Source of the DNA: Candidatus Scalindua sp.
Lineage (GTDB): Bacteria > Planctomycetota > Brocadiia > Brocadiales > Scalinduaceae
DNA: 53,433 nucleotides
NCBI GenBank assembly: GCA_021777035.1
Contig: JAIQZR010000110.1
Location: 1 to 53,433 of the forward strand
Reading direction: 5' to 3'
The stretch's first letter is position 1; every line of letters starts with the position of its first letter. The position numbers and the translations under genes were made by a program. Shown piece by piece: positions 36,059 through 45,174 of this stretch. Below the pieces are notes generated by a model, which saw only the letters and a list, made by a program, of their open reading frames with translations, did no database searches and was not told the DNA's origin.

Positions 36059-36541
36059 TTAGACAGACAGAGCACTACAAACTTCTTCGATCCTTCCTAT
36101 TACAGTGTTAATTATATTTGGCATTGAATCTGCCAGCTCTTTAGAAAGTGTAGTGCCGTAACCGATTGTCTTTGGTTGTATACCCACAACCTCTATCTTG
36201 GTGGAATTATCGATCAACTCTGCCATTTTAATCACTTCCATAAGATCGGTATCATGTAATGAATATTTCTTCTCCCGGTAGATTGAATGGGCCTCTTCCG
36301 GACTAAATGTTTTGACAGCGCCGGGTCTTTTGCCGATTTTGACTGCATCAATAAAAATTACTCTTGCGGCCCCATGCATGAGGTCGATTAGTTTAAACCC
36401 GCCCGTACCACCATCATATATCTCTGTTCTCCGAGGAAGATCATATTTTTCTAATTCATTAATTGTATGGATGCCAATACCTTCATCCATAAGCAATAAA
36501 TTCCCAATCCCAATAACCACTATCTTGTTATTGTCATTCAT
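36059..36541 (-). CDS. Hydrogenase maturation protease
   Basis: A 160-residue M52-family endopeptidase that removes the C-terminal tail of the NiFe large subunit after metal insertion. Family marks: VVIGIGNLLLMDEGIGIH, with the nickel-contact acidic residue at 19-20, FIDAVKIG (D65), and SLHDTDLMEVI (H96). The gene overlaps the large-subunit stop by 8 bases, which fits a dedicated partner. The tail it would cut is LMKVKFINE after DPCISCATH. Confidence 0.93.
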   Translation of the reverse strand: MNDNNKIVVIGIGNLLLMDEGIGIHTINELEKYDLPRRTEIYDGGTGGFKLIDLMHGAARVIFIDAVKIGKRPGAVKTFSPEEAHSIYREKKYSLHDTDLMEVIKMAELIDNSTKIEVVGIQPKTIGYGTTLSKELADSMPNIINTVIGRIEEVCSALSV

Positions 36542-37826
36542 TTATAAATTTTACCTTCATTAAATGTGTTGCACATGATATGCATGGGTCATAAGCCCTT
36601 ACAAGCATTTCAATGTTAAGGATTATATCGTCTCTTGATTGATCGAGTATGTTTGGCACAAGCGCTCTCAAGTCATTTTCAATATTTGCCAGGTTCTGGC
36701 CTGTTGGAATAATATAGTTAGCATATGTAATCTTACCGTCATCATCTAATTTGTGTTCGTGATATAATGTTCCCCTTGGTGCTTCTGTAGCGCCTACACC
36801 GTGTCCTGCCTTTGGGGCCAGCGATACTTTTTCGTCCTTCAAATCGTCCGAAATCAGGTCATCAATCAATCTGATACTGTCCTCAAAACAGTGTACTGTT
36901 TCAACAACCTGAGCAACATTGTTCATGTACGAATTGTAGCAGGGGTACTTTAATCCCAGTTCCTCTGCAACTTCTTTTGCTTTCGGATGTAATTGTTTGT
37001 GATTGTTATTAAATCTTGCCAGCGCTCCAACCATAAAAGAATCTCTATTTGATTTTGCATGTTTTGATGTAGAGTGAGTGACCATAAACTCCTTTACCTT
37101 ATCCAGATAGTCAGAAGGCCTGACTTCACCATTGTCACTCGATTTGATATTGCCATCATAAAGGGCGTACTCTTCAGGGCTTGTCAGTGATATATATTCG
37201 GTCTCTCTCTCAAGTTCAGGTATCTTCAATCCCTTAAAAAATCTTACTGTCTCTTCTATGTCCGGCCATAAATCCGCTATTTTATTCTTAAAAGCAGCCA
37301 GCTCTTTTGACCCCGGACTTTTTGAGAAACAGCCAATTTTTAATGTAATAGGGTGGATGTGCCTTCCTCCCACCAATGCACACAGTTCATTAGCAACGGT
37401 CTTAATCCGCATACCTCTTAAGACAGCCTCTTTGTTGTCTTTTACCATACCAAATACACTACCTACTCTAAAGAAGTCAGGCGCTGTCAAGAAATATACA
37501 TGGAGGATGTGGCTCTGTATAAATTCGGCATTAAGTAATAGCTTTCTTAATTTTATTGTCTGTATTGAAGGCTTGAATTCAAGTGCGGCTTCAATAGCCT
37601 TTATCGATGTTGTTGTATGAGTAACAGCGCATATTCCGCATATGCGTGACGTTATATGTGCCACCTCTTTATACGATCTACCAAGTGCCATCGCCTCGAA
37701 AAACCGTGGAGATTCTACTATATCCATCCGCAGCTCCCGAATCTTTCCTTCTTTGACGTCTATTATTATATTTCCATGTCCTTCAACTCGTGTTATATGT
37801 TCAATACCTACGTGAAAATCATGCAT
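36534..37826 (-). CDS. NiFe hydrogenase large (alpha) subunit, group 3-type
   Basis: The catalytic subunit of a cytoplasmic NiFe hydrogenase, 430 residues. The four nickel-binding cysteines are C63 and C66 in RICGICAVTH and C415 and C418 in DPCISCATH. The last nine residues after His421 are the peptide removed on maturation. The first, IEHITRVEGHG, is the other family signature. The subunit set (FAD/NAD gamma, small delta, alpha, with an Fe-S beta elsewhere) matches sulfhydrogenase (group 3b). Such enzymes couple H2 with NAD(P) and some can reduce sulfur; direction cannot be read from sequence. Confidence 0.93.
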   Translation of the reverse strand: MHDFHVGIEHITRVEGHGNIIIDVKEGKIRELRMDIVESPRFFEAMALGRSYKEVAHITSRICGICAVTHTTTSIKAIEAALEFKPSIQTIKLRKLLLNAEFIQSHILHVYFLTAPDFFRVGSVFGMVKDNKEAVLRGMRIKTVANELCALVGGRHIHPITLKIGCFSKSPGSKELAAFKNKIADLWPDIEETVRFFKGLKIPELERETEYISLTSPEEYALYDGNIKSSDNGEVRPSDYLDKVKEFMVTHSTSKHAKSNRDSFMVGALARFNNNHKQLHPKAKEVAEELGLKYPCYNSYMNNVAQVVETVHCFEDSIRLIDDLISDDLKDEKVSLAPKAGHGVGATEAPRGTLYHEHKLDDDGKITYANYIIPTGQNLANIENDLRALVPNILDQSRDDIILNIEMLVRAYDPCISCATHLMKVKFINE

Positions 37827-37870
37827 TTCGTTTTTCCTGAAAAAATATATTTAAGCTTGCTGTTTGCATA

Positions 37871-37947
37871 CTGTCAACTGTCAACTGTCAACTGTCAACT
37901 GTCAACTGCCAATTGTCTACTGTCAATTGTCTACTGCTTACTGTTTT
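37871..37947. repeat. Heptamer repeat, 11 units, in the hydrogenase operon
   Basis: Reading + strand: ctgtcaa five times, ctgccaa, ttgtcta, ctgtcaa, ttgtcta, ctgctta, ctgtttt, an unbroken phase of 7 for 77 bases. It fills most of the gap between the small- and large-subunit genes and ends 3 bases before the small-subunit stop. Such a pure array inside an operon resembles the heptamer repeats known as STRR in cyanobacteria. Confidence 0.93.
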
Positions 37948-37949
37948 GA

Positions 37950-38693
37950 CTATTCATATTTCTCCTTATTATTTCCTCCAAACAGCATATATTGCGAAAT
38001 CGCATCATCCACAGTCAATCCGTGTTCACTTAGCAGATTTTTATGCGAAGAGAGATTTGGATCATCTATCAGACCTCGGCAGCCGGTACATCCATCATTA
38101 TATGTAGGACAGATAGCCTTGCATCCGGCCCTGGTAACCGGCCCCATGCAAACCATTCCTTTCTCAAAGAGGCAGACATTCTCTCTCATCTGACATTCAA
38201 CACACACCGGATAATCTGGTATGCGGGGCGTTTTCCCTAACAATATTGCCTTGGTCACTTCAATGAATTCGTCTTTATCAATAGGGCACCCATGTATCCA
38301 ATAGTCAACCTTTACTACGGACTCAATTGGTCTTGTAGGGATAGTATCATAATTGTCCGCCATCTTACCATAAACAATGTTTTGTACTTTCTTCATTTCA
38401 AACTGGTTTTTCAGGCAATTAATACCACCTATGGTAGCACATGCACCTAACGCTATTATGACATCCGCTCTGTTTCGTATTTTCTTAATCCGATCTATTT
38501 CAGAAGTTCTTGTGATACTGCCTTCGACAAAAGCGATATCATAATCATCACTTTTTTCACTCATCGCCTCTCTGAAAGAGACAATGTCTATCAGGTTAAC
38601 AAGTTCAAGAAGCTGCTCTTCAATGGTCAGCACAACCAATTGGCACCCTTCACAACTGGAAAATGAAAAAAATGCGACTCTTGGTTTAGTCAT
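37950..38693 (-). CDS. NiFe hydrogenase small (delta) subunit
   Basis: A 247-residue subunit holding the proximal Fe-S cluster: FFSFSSCEGCQLV (C14, C17), ALGACATIGGINC and IHGCPID. A Cys-rich C-terminal section (CVECQMRENVC, CMGPVTRAGCKAICP, NDGCTGCRG) gives further Fe-S sites as in group 3 delta subunits. No twin-arginine leader is present, so it stays in the cytoplasm. It overlaps the gamma subunit by 4 bases (ATGA) and is separated from the large subunit by the heptamer array. Confidence 0.93.
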   Translation of the reverse strand: MTKPRVAFFSFSSCEGCQLVVLTIEEQLLELVNLIDIVSFREAMSEKSDDYDIAFVEGSITRTSEIDRIKKIRNRADVIIALGACATIGGINCLKNQFEMKKVQNIVYGKMADNYDTIPTRPIESVVKVDYWIHGCPIDKDEFIEVTKAILLGKTPRIPDYPVCVECQMRENVCLFEKGMVCMGPVTRAGCKAICPTYNDGCTGCRGLIDDPNLSSHKNLLSEHGLTVDDAISQYMLFGGNNKEKYE

Positions 38694-39529
38694 ATCGCCT
38701 CCGAAAGAAATTTCAATGTATGATAGCTGAACTCAGGGCCTTCAATGCAGACATACACCCCGTTGATCTGACAGTGTCCGCATTTTCCAATACCGCATTT
38801 CATTCGTCTCTCCAATGACATGATAATCCGGTCTTCCGGGATCTGTTTTGCCTGTAGTTCAAGAAGGACATATTTATACATTACCGGCGGCCCAACTACC
38901 AGGGCGTATGTATTAGATGGTTCGATTTTTAAAGGAGGAATAAGCCTTGTGATGACTCCTGATTTGCCAGACCAGTCGTCATCCGGTTTATCAACCGTAA
39001 TCTCAATGTTTATATCTTCTCTTGACCTCCAAAGTTCAAGCTCCTCTATAAACAGCATTTCAGCAGGGCCCTTTGCACCGTACAGAATAGTTATATCTGC
39101 AAAGTCATCTCTTCTTTCAAGAACGTAGTTTATCAGAGAGCGCAGAGGTGCCAGCCCAAGGCCACCGGCGACAAATAAAAGATCCTTTCCTTTCATTTTC
39201 TCTACAGGGAACCCGTTGCCCAGTGGACCCCTTATGCCAAGATATGAACCTTTCTCCAACTTGTGAATGGCAGATGTGACATCCCCGGCTTTTCTGACGC
39301 AGATGCCAATCCTGGTTTTGTCAAACGGAGAAGACGAGATTGATATAGGGGCTTCTCCAATACCAAAGATAGAAATCTGAATAAATTGACCGGGATTAAA
39401 ATTAAAATTTTCCGGTTCCTTTAGCTTTAGTTCAATATATTTTTCCATGTCAGTAAGCTGTTGTGTGCTTACTACCTCGGCTATCTCAGGGAGATAAACA
39501 GAACTATTTATTTCTCTGTTTTCTATCAT
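38690..39529 (-). CDS. Hydrogenase FAD/NAD(P)-binding (gamma) subunit
   Basis: A 279-residue ferredoxin-NADP reductase-type protein. FAD domain (PGQFIQISIFGIGEAPISIS, GSYLGIRGPLGNGFP) and NAD domain (LLFVAGGLGLAPLRSLI, ILYGAKGP, VVGPPVMYKYVL). The C-terminal [2Fe-2S] motif is MKCGIGKCGHCQINGVYVC. This is the diaphorase subunit of sulfhydrogenase-type enzymes and would exchange electrons with NAD(P). It is the first gene of this hydrogenase block, and nifS ends 139 bases before it. Confidence 0.93.
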   Translation of the reverse strand: MIENREINSSVYLPEIAEVVSTQQLTDMEKYIELKLKEPENFNFNPGQFIQISIFGIGEAPISISSSPFDKTRIGICVRKAGDVTSAIHKLEKGSYLGIRGPLGNGFPVEKMKGKDLLFVAGGLGLAPLRSLINYVLERRDDFADITILYGAKGPAEMLFIEELELWRSREDINIEITVDKPDDDWSGKSGVITRLIPPLKIEPSNTYALVVGPPVMYKYVLLELQAKQIPEDRIIMSLERRMKCGIGKCGHCQINGVYVCIEGPEFSYHTLKFLSEAI

Positions 39530-39668
39530 AAGTAAATGGTTGGCGAAGCTCTGTTTCTTAGGAATATATTCATCTGAATCGGTGATTGTCCAAACGCATA
39601 TAGTATTTAAAATGTTTTATAGAAGCTCTTTCTTTTATATAATAGGTTAAACCGTTATGTTGTCAATA

Positions 39669-40883
39669 TCAAATGTCTATGATTAATTCAAAACTGGGCT
39701 CAAATTCCGGGGTTGGACGGCCGTCCTTCCAGTAGGGTGAAATTGAGCGGAGGTTTTCGATTACCGGAGGGAGGTTATCTATAACATAGTCTACTTCTTC
39801 CATTGTGTTGTAGTGGCTGAGAGAAAACCTTACGGAACCATGTGCCGCAGTAAATGGCACTCCCATTGCCCTTAAGACATGAGAAGGTTCTAATGAGCCC
39901 GAGGTGCAGGCCGAGCCGGAAGATGCAGCTATACCAAGTTCATTAAGGAGGAGGAGTATTCCCTCTCCCTCGACAAACTCAAAGCTGATATTAGTGGTAT
40001 TAGGAAGTCTGTTGTTCTTGTCACCATTCAGTATAGTTCTTGGGATTCTTTTAAGTATTTCTTCTTCCAGTCTGTCTCTCATCCCTTTGACTCTCGCGTT
40101 CTCCTCATTGATATTGGTTTGAGCAATCTCAGCAGCCTTTCCAAGCCCAATAATTGAAGTAACGTTCTCTGTTCCTGACCTTCGGTTTCTCTCCTGATGG
40201 CCTCCTCTTAGAAATGGGCGAAACCTTGTCCCTCTCCTCAGATAAAATGCACCAACACCTTTAGGAGCATGGAGCTTGTGTCCTGATATGGACAGCATAT
40301 CTATCGCGCTGTTATTCATATTTATCGGGATTTTTCCTGCTGCCTGGACAGCATCAGTATGGAAAAGAACTCCTCTCTCTTTTGCCATTTGTGCCATTTT
40401 CTCTACAGGAAAAATGACGCCCGTTTCGTTATTTGCCGTCATAACAGTAACGAGGGCGATGTCTTCGTTAAGGTAATGATCATATTCGCCCAGGTCAAGG
40501 TTGCCGTATTTATCCACTTTAAGCTGTATTACTGCAATTCCCTGTTTTTCAAGATGTGGTGCTAATGACATGATTGCCGGATGTTCAACCCTGGTTGTGA
40601 TGATCTCTCTCCTTTCCGGATAGGCTTGAAGGGCCGAAAAGACGGCCGTGCTGTCACTCTCTGTACCACAGCTGGTGAATATTATCTCCGTTGTATGTTG
40701 AGCCCCGATGAGTCGAGCAACTTTTTCCCTGGCTTCTTCAATTTTTTTCCCCACTTGTCCACCGAAGGTATGCATGCTGGATGGATTTCCGTATAAGCTG
40801 GTAAAATATGGTTTCATTTCTTCAAAAACTGCTTCATTAACCTTTGTAGTGGCATTGTTATCCATGTATATAACTTCATTCAT
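39669..40883 (-). CDS. nifS: Cysteine desulfurase NifS
   Basis: A 404-residue PLP enzyme that supplies sulfur for Fe-S clusters. It begins VIYMDNNATTKVNEAVF. Marks: HTDAVQAAGKIPIN, PLP-binding lysine in SISGHKLHAPKG, and the mobile catalytic cysteine in ASSGSACTSGSLEPSHVLRA. The ATG at 40883 has AAGGAG upstream; an in-frame GTG three codons earlier lacks one. It follows nifU on the - strand, separated by an octamer repeat, and precedes the hydrogenase genes, which need many Fe-S clusters. Confidence 0.95.
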   Translation of the reverse strand: MNEVIYMDNNATTKVNEAVFEEMKPYFTSLYGNPSSMHTFGGQVGKKIEEAREKVARLIGAQHTTEIIFTSCGTESDSTAVFSALQAYPERREIITTRVEHPAIMSLAPHLEKQGIAVIQLKVDKYGNLDLGEYDHYLNEDIALVTVMTANNETGVIFPVEKMAQMAKERGVLFHTDAVQAAGKIPINMNNSAIDMLSISGHKLHAPKGVGAFYLRRGTRFRPFLRGGHQERNRRSGTENVTSIIGLGKAAEIAQTNINEENARVKGMRDRLEEEILKRIPRTILNGDKNNRLPNTTNISFEFVEGEGILLLLNELGIAASSGSACTSGSLEPSHVLRAMGVPFTAAHGSVRFSLSHYNTMEEVDYVIDNLPPVIENLRSISPYWKDGRPTPEFEPSFELIIDI

Positions 40884-40904
40884 AGAAAGCACTCCTTAGT
40901 AATA

Positions 40905-40984
40905 ATTAAGGGATTCAAGGATTTAGGAATTAATTGATTTATTATTCAATTTTCCAATTCCTTAATTCCTGAATCTCTAAATTG
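40905..40984. repeat. Ten octamer units between nifU and nifS
   Basis: Consecutive 8-base units: attaaggg, attcaagg, atttagga, attaattg, atttatta, ttcaattt, tccaattc, cttaattc, ctgaatct, ctaaattg. The first units are G-rich 'attnagg' forms and the last are their reverse-complement style 'cttaattc', giving an imperfect dyad. The style matches the repeat at 2936-3054. Confidence 0.8.
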
Positions 40985-41012
40985 TTTTTAATTTGTTTGC
41001 GGCTATGCCGCG

Positions 41013-41876
41013 CTATGAATCGCTCTGTAGATGTACTACTATGTCCGGTGAGACCATTTCTCTCAATTTCTCCTCTATGCTCCCTGTTGTATAGGCAGCG
41101 CTGGAACATGCGGCACACTGCCCCCTTAGCGCAATAAAGACCTCATTGCCTGCTATGTCTATAAGCTCAAGATCTCCGCCGTCCTGTACCAGGGTTGGCC
41201 TTATCTCCTTCTCTATGGTCTCTGTAATAAGAGCAATCTTCCGGAGGTTTGTCATAGCCGGTTTATGTTTCGGAGCCTCTTCTTTGACATGAAGAAACTT
41301 TCCCCTTTCCTTCCATACTTTGTCTATTATATCTTCTATAGCCGGATGGCAAGACTGGCATCCGCCACCCGCTTTGGTATAGTTTGTTACTTCCTCAACC
41401 GTTTTCAAGCTGTTTTCCTGGACGATCTTTCTAATAAGCCCTTCATGGATACCAAAGCACTTGCAAACAAGAGAACCCTCATCTTCTTCAAGCTGCTTCA
41501 GATCAATGCCACGATAATTGGCTATTGCAGCCTCAAGGGCCTCTCTTCCCAGTACCGAGCAGTGCATCTTCTCTTTAGGCAGCCCTCCGAGATAATCTGC
41601 AATATCCCGGTTAGTTATCTTTTCTGCATCTTTTACCGTTTTTCCTATTATCATCTCGGTTAGAGCTGAAGATGATGCTATGGCGCTGCCACACCCAAAG
41701 GTTTGGAATTTGGCATCCAGGATTTTCTCTGTTCCCTCTTCCACCTTTAACATAAGTTTAAGAGCATCCCCACAGGTAATTGAGCCTACTTCTGCAACTG
41801 CATCGGCATTCTCAATAACCCCTACATTTTTAGGATGCATAAAATATTCTTTTACTTTATCTGTATAATCCCACAT
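41013..41876 (-). CDS. nifU: Fe-S cluster scaffold NifU (three domains)
   Basis: A 287-residue NifU starting MWDYTDKVKEYFMHPKNVG. Domain 1 is IscU-like (SITCGDALKL, FGCGSAIASSSALTEM, HCSVLG; three cluster cysteines). Domain 2 binds a [2Fe-2S] cluster (CKCFGIHE, GGGCQSCHPAI). Domain 3 is Nfu-like with GQCAACSS. All three domains are complete, as in nitrogen-fixation-type NifU, though such proteins also serve general Fe-S assembly. The ATG at 41876 has AGGAAA upstream. No nif structural gene is in the window. Confidence 0.95.
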   Translation of the reverse strand: MWDYTDKVKEYFMHPKNVGVIENADAVAEVGSITCGDALKLMLKVEEGTEKILDAKFQTFGCGSAIASSSALTEMIIGKTVKDAEKITNRDIADYLGGLPKEKMHCSVLGREALEAAIANYRGIDLKQLEEDEGSLVCKCFGIHEGLIRKIVQENSLKTVEEVTNYTKAGGGCQSCHPAIEDIIDKVWKERGKFLHVKEEAPKHKPAMTNLRKIALITETIEKEIRPTLVQDGGDLELIDIAGNEVFIALRGQCAACSSAAYTTGSIEEKLREMVSPDIVVHLQSDS

Positions 41877-42121
41877 AATCTTTTCCTGAAACAAGCTAAC
41901 GCAACCATAATTCTAGTAGAGATAAACAAAAAAGCAAGCCGATTGTGCTCGCACAACATAGATACACAATTTTGTTCAGGTGAAAAATCCGTGATGTAAC
42001 ATGAATCATATAATATTAAAACTTGCTTAAGTTAGGATTGAATTCTATTATGAGAAATGGTTGAGTTATGCACAGTTGCATGGAAATGTGTAAATATGAC
42101 TAGGGGAGGCGTTTAGGCTTA

Positions 42122-43171
42122 ATGATGGACAAAAGCAAAAGGGAATATAAAACGGGTAGAGATGACATAGACAATATTATTGCTGATTTAGCAAATATCT
42201 CTCTCTCCGGTAACAATGCAGATTTAATAGAAGAGATGCTGACAACAGTTGTTAAGTTGGGATTAGAGAATGATGACCGTGGTGATCTTAAATTAATAAA
42301 TATGGCGTTGAAGGAACTACGCTATGCGTCAAAAATATTCACTCCATATAGGGACAAGAGAAAGGTCGTTATTTTTGGTTCCGCCAGGGCCATATCAGAT
42401 TCAGATGAATATAAGATGACTGTAAAATTGTCAGAGCTTATTGTAAAAAATGGGTTTAAGATAATCACTGGTGGCGGGCCTGGAATTATGGAAGCCGGTA
42501 ATAAGGGCGCTGGTAGAGGAGAAAGCTTCAGTTTGAATATTAAGCTCCCTTTTGAACAGCAATACAACCCATACTCTGCCGGTGATAAAAAAGCGGTCAG
42601 CTTTAAGTACTTCTTTAACAGAAAGCTCTTTTTTCTTAAAGAGTCTGATGCAACGGTAGTCTTCCCCGGAGGTTTTGGTACTTTAGATGAATGCTTTGAG
42701 TCTCTCACATTGATACAGACTGGCAAAAGTAAGCCACGTCCAATCATATTAATCGACTCTGCTCATTCTCGGTATTGGGACAAGTGGATAGCTTTTGTAA
42801 CAGGAGAATTGGTCGAAAGAGGTTTTATTTCTCGCAATGATTTAAGTCTACTTATACGTGTTAATTCTATTGAGAAGGCGGCTGATGAAATACTTCAGTT
42901 TTACCGGGTCTATCATTCAATCCGATATGTTGATGACAAGACTGTTGTCAGACTTAATAAACCTTTGAGTGTTGAAAATATTAATAAACTTAATGAAAAA
43001 TATTTCGGTATCCTTCGTTCAGGAAAAATTGAGCCTACTGATTCTCTACCAGCTGAACAGAAAAGTGAAGAGTTTTTAGATTTACCAAGGTTAGTAATGG
43101 ATTTTGATCGACATAATTTCGGTAAATTTCATGAAATGTTGAGATTTTTGAATACGTTAGTACCTATTTGA
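42122..43171 (+). CDS. LOG-family (lysine decarboxylase-like) nucleotide hydrolase
   Basis: A 349-residue protein with a LOG/TIGR00730 core at about residues 80-250: VVIFGSARAISDSDEY, TGGGPGIMEAGNKGA, VVFPGGFGTLDECFESLTLIQT. The GGGPGIM and PGGFGT motifs mark the phosphoribohydrolase family that acts on nucleoside monophosphates in LOG proteins. It is longer than LOG enzymes, with 75 extra N-terminal and about 90 extra C-terminal residues of unknown role. GGGGAGG lies 12-18 bases upstream of the ATG. A terminator follows. Confidence 0.88.
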   Translation: MMDKSKREYKTGRDDIDNIIADLANISLSGNNADLIEEMLTTVVKLGLENDDRGDLKLINMALKELRYASKIFTPYRDKRKVVIFGSARAISDSDEYKMTVKLSELIVKNGFKIITGGGPGIMEAGNKGAGRGESFSLNIKLPFEQQYNPYSAGDKKAVSFKYFFNRKLFFLKESDATVVFPGGFGTLDECFESLTLIQTGKSKPRPIILIDSAHSRYWDKWIAFVTGELVERGFISRNDLSLLIRVNSIEKAADEILQFYRVYHSIRYVDDKTVVRLNKPLSVENINKLNEKYFGILRSGKIEPTDSLPAEQKSEEFLDLPRLVMDFDRHNFGKFHEMLRFLNTLVPI

Positions 43172-43199
43172 AAAAGTCATTTAATCTCTCTGTGTTTAA

Positions 43200-43230
43200 T
43201 TCCCTGCAGCTTGCTGCGGGGAAGTTTCTT
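43200..43230 (+). terminator. Intrinsic terminator after the LOG-family gene
   Basis: A 10-bp stem (ttccctgcag with ctgcggggaa, one wobble) and a 4-base loop, followed by gtttctttat, a weak T-rich run. It separates the LOG gene from the toxin-antitoxin pair. Confidence 0.7.
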
Positions 43231-43342
43231 TATAGTCATATCTATTTGACTATTTCATGTTATATGGTACAATTGCGGCTAATGAAGAGCCAACATTCTT
43301 GTATACTTACAAAAATATATTTATATTGAGGAGGTTAAAATT

Positions 43343-43561
43343 ATGGAAATATGCATATCCGATTTCAAGGCCAGATCGTTAAAATTAATAGATAAAATCC
43401 ATCATTCGGGAGAGTCTATAACGGTTACCAAGCGGGGAATACCAATTGCCAAGGTGGTGCCCATATGTGACCATAAATACGAGATAGACCTCAAAGGGAC
43501 ACTCATAGAACAAGATGAAGATGTTTTTAGTACTGGTGAAAAATGGGATTCAAACGCATGA
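43343..43561 (+). CDS. Phd/YefM-type antitoxin
   Basis: A 72-residue antitoxin: MEICISDFKARSLKLIDKI, then SITVTKRGIPIAKVVP, the DNA-binding Phd/YefM fold with the conserved KRG-P-A segment. The C-terminal 25 residues are acidic and would bind and inhibit the toxin. GGAGG lies upstream. The stop overlaps the toxin start as ATGA, so expression is coupled and probably autoregulated. Confidence 0.88.
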   Translation: MEICISDFKARSLKLIDKIHHSGESITVTKRGIPIAKVVPICDHKYEIDLKGTLIEQDEDVFSTGEKWDSNA

Positions 43562-43950
43562 TACTACTTGATACACATATATGGGTTTGGTACCTGACAA
43601 AAGATAAGAGACTTAAGGATCGTACCTATAGGCAGATCAACCGTTTAAAGCAGGGAAATGAGGTTTATATATCGTCTATTTCCATTTGGGAAGTATGTAA
43701 ATTACACGAAAAAGGGAAAATTAAATTCTCTCTTCCGTTAAGAACCTGGCTTAGTTCAGCATTAACCAAGGGCGTTTTGGTGCAGGAACTTTCATCTGAT
43801 ATTTATTTGGAAGCTTGTTCTCTCCCCGGTATATTTCATAGTGATCCTGCAGATCAAATGATTGTGGCAACCGCACGTTTGTTAAATTATAAAATAATCA
43901 CATATGACAGCAAAATAATCAGTTACAAACATGTTGAACTATTGCCTTAA
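43558..43950 (+). CDS. PIN-domain toxin (VapC type)
   Basis: A 130-residue PIN RNase. Starting at the ATG of the ATGA overlap gives MILLDTHIWVWYL with D5 in the active site, SSISIWEVCKLHEKGKI with the next acidic residue, and SDPADQMIVATA with the third acidic cluster, then ITYDSKI. All PIN acidic positions are present, so it is likely active. An in-frame ATG at 43543 is less likely because of the coupled start. Confidence 0.9.
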   Translation: MILLDTHIWVWYLTKDKRLKDRTYRQINRLKQGNEVYISSISIWEVCKLHEKGKIKFSLPLRTWLSSALTKGVLVQELSSDIYLEACSLPGIFHSDPADQMIVATARLLNYKIITYDSKIISYKHVELLP

Positions 43951-44094
43951 AAAGAAGATTTGATGTTTCATACTTGATTTTGGTATTTGTCCTGACTATT
44001 ATGCCACATAGTGCAATGTTGATTAGCGCTCTTCAATTAAGTTAGTATTTATACAAGGATATAAATATGGGAACACATATAAAGAAATGAATAA

Positions 44095-45126
44095 ATGAGG
44101 GCGATGATATTGAAAAAACTTGGCAGCCTTTCAGCAAACAAAACACCTCTGGAATTAGCAGATTTGCCGGATCCTGTACCCGGTGAATCCGAGATACTGA
44201 TCAGGGTATCGGCATGTGGGGTATGCCATACTGAATTGGATGAAATTGAGGGGAGAACGCCACCACCGAATTTGCCTGTAATTCCGGGACATCAGGTTGT
44301 TGGAATAGTCGAACAAATCGGTGGAAAGGCCGGAACCTTTGCTATTGGTGACAGAGTTGGAGTAGGATGGATTCACTCATCATGTGGAAGGTGTAAGTTC
44401 TGCCTGGAAGGTAATGAGAACCTATGCCATGAATTCAAGGCTACCGGAAGGGATGTAAACGGAGGATACGCGCAATACATGACGGTGTCTGAACATTTTG
44501 CTTTCTGGATCCCCGATACATTTTCTACTTCAGAAGCAGCACCTCTTTTGTGTGCCGGTGCTATTGGCTATCGATCACTTGAGTTGTCCGGACTTAAAGA
44601 CGGGCAGAAACTGGGCCTTACCGGATTTGGAGCTTCGGCACATCTGGTGTTGCAGATGGTCAGATATAAATTCCCAAACTCTAAAATCTATGTGTTTGCA
44701 AGAAGTGAAGGTGAAAGAGAATTTTCTAAAGAGCTTGGCGCTGTGTGGGCAGGTGCTACTGAAGAGAGTTCACCGGAAAAGCTGGATTGTATCATTGATA
44801 CTACTCCTGTGTGGAAACCAATTATTGAAGCTTTAAAGAATCTAGGACCAGGGGGAAGGTTAGTAATCAATGCTATCCGTAAAGAGGAGATAGACAAGGA
44901 TTCTCTTTTGACAATTGATTATCCTGAGCATCTCTGGATGGAGAAGGAGATAAAAAGTGTTGCGAATGTCAGCCGCAGAGATATTAGTGAATTTCTGGAA
45001 ATTGCAGCAGAAATTTCTTTAAAGCCTGAAGTGCAGGAATTTGCGCTTGAAGATGCGAATGAGGCGCTGGTAGAGTTAAAATCAAAGAAGATTCGTGGCG
45101 CAAAAGTTTTAATGATAAATTCGTGA
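44095..45126 (+). CDS. Zinc-dependent alcohol dehydrogenase
   Basis: A 343-residue medium-chain dehydrogenase. Catalytic zinc ligands lie in SACGVCHTELDE and PVIPGHQVVG. The structural-zinc loop SSCGRCKFCLEGNENLC has all four cysteines. The Rossmann part is KLGLTGFGASAHLVLQM, where a GFGASAH replaces the more usual GxGxxG. It starts 144 bases after the toxin and ends 48 bases before rpiB. Substrate range cannot be read; primary alcohols/aldehydes are the family default. Confidence 0.9.
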   Translation: MRAMILKKLGSLSANKTPLELADLPDPVPGESEILIRVSACGVCHTELDEIEGRTPPPNLPVIPGHQVVGIVEQIGGKAGTFAIGDRVGVGWIHSSCGRCKFCLEGNENLCHEFKATGRDVNGGYAQYMTVSEHFAFWIPDTFSTSEAAPLLCAGAIGYRSLELSGLKDGQKLGLTGFGASAHLVLQMVRYKFPNSKIYVFARSEGEREFSKELGAVWAGATEESSPEKLDCIIDTTPVWKPIIEALKNLGPGGRLVINAIRKEEIDKDSLLTIDYPEHLWMEKEIKSVANVSRRDISEFLEIAAEISLKPEVQEFALEDANEALVELKSKKIRGAKVLMINS

Positions 45127-45174
45127 AGTGTTGGGCTGACTCCTGCCTGATCCATCAAATACAGAGAGGTAATT

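Noticed and set aside
42200-42800. Open frame on the - strand inside the LOG-family gene (141 codons)
   Set aside because: It is the mirror of a well-supported gene and has no independent support.
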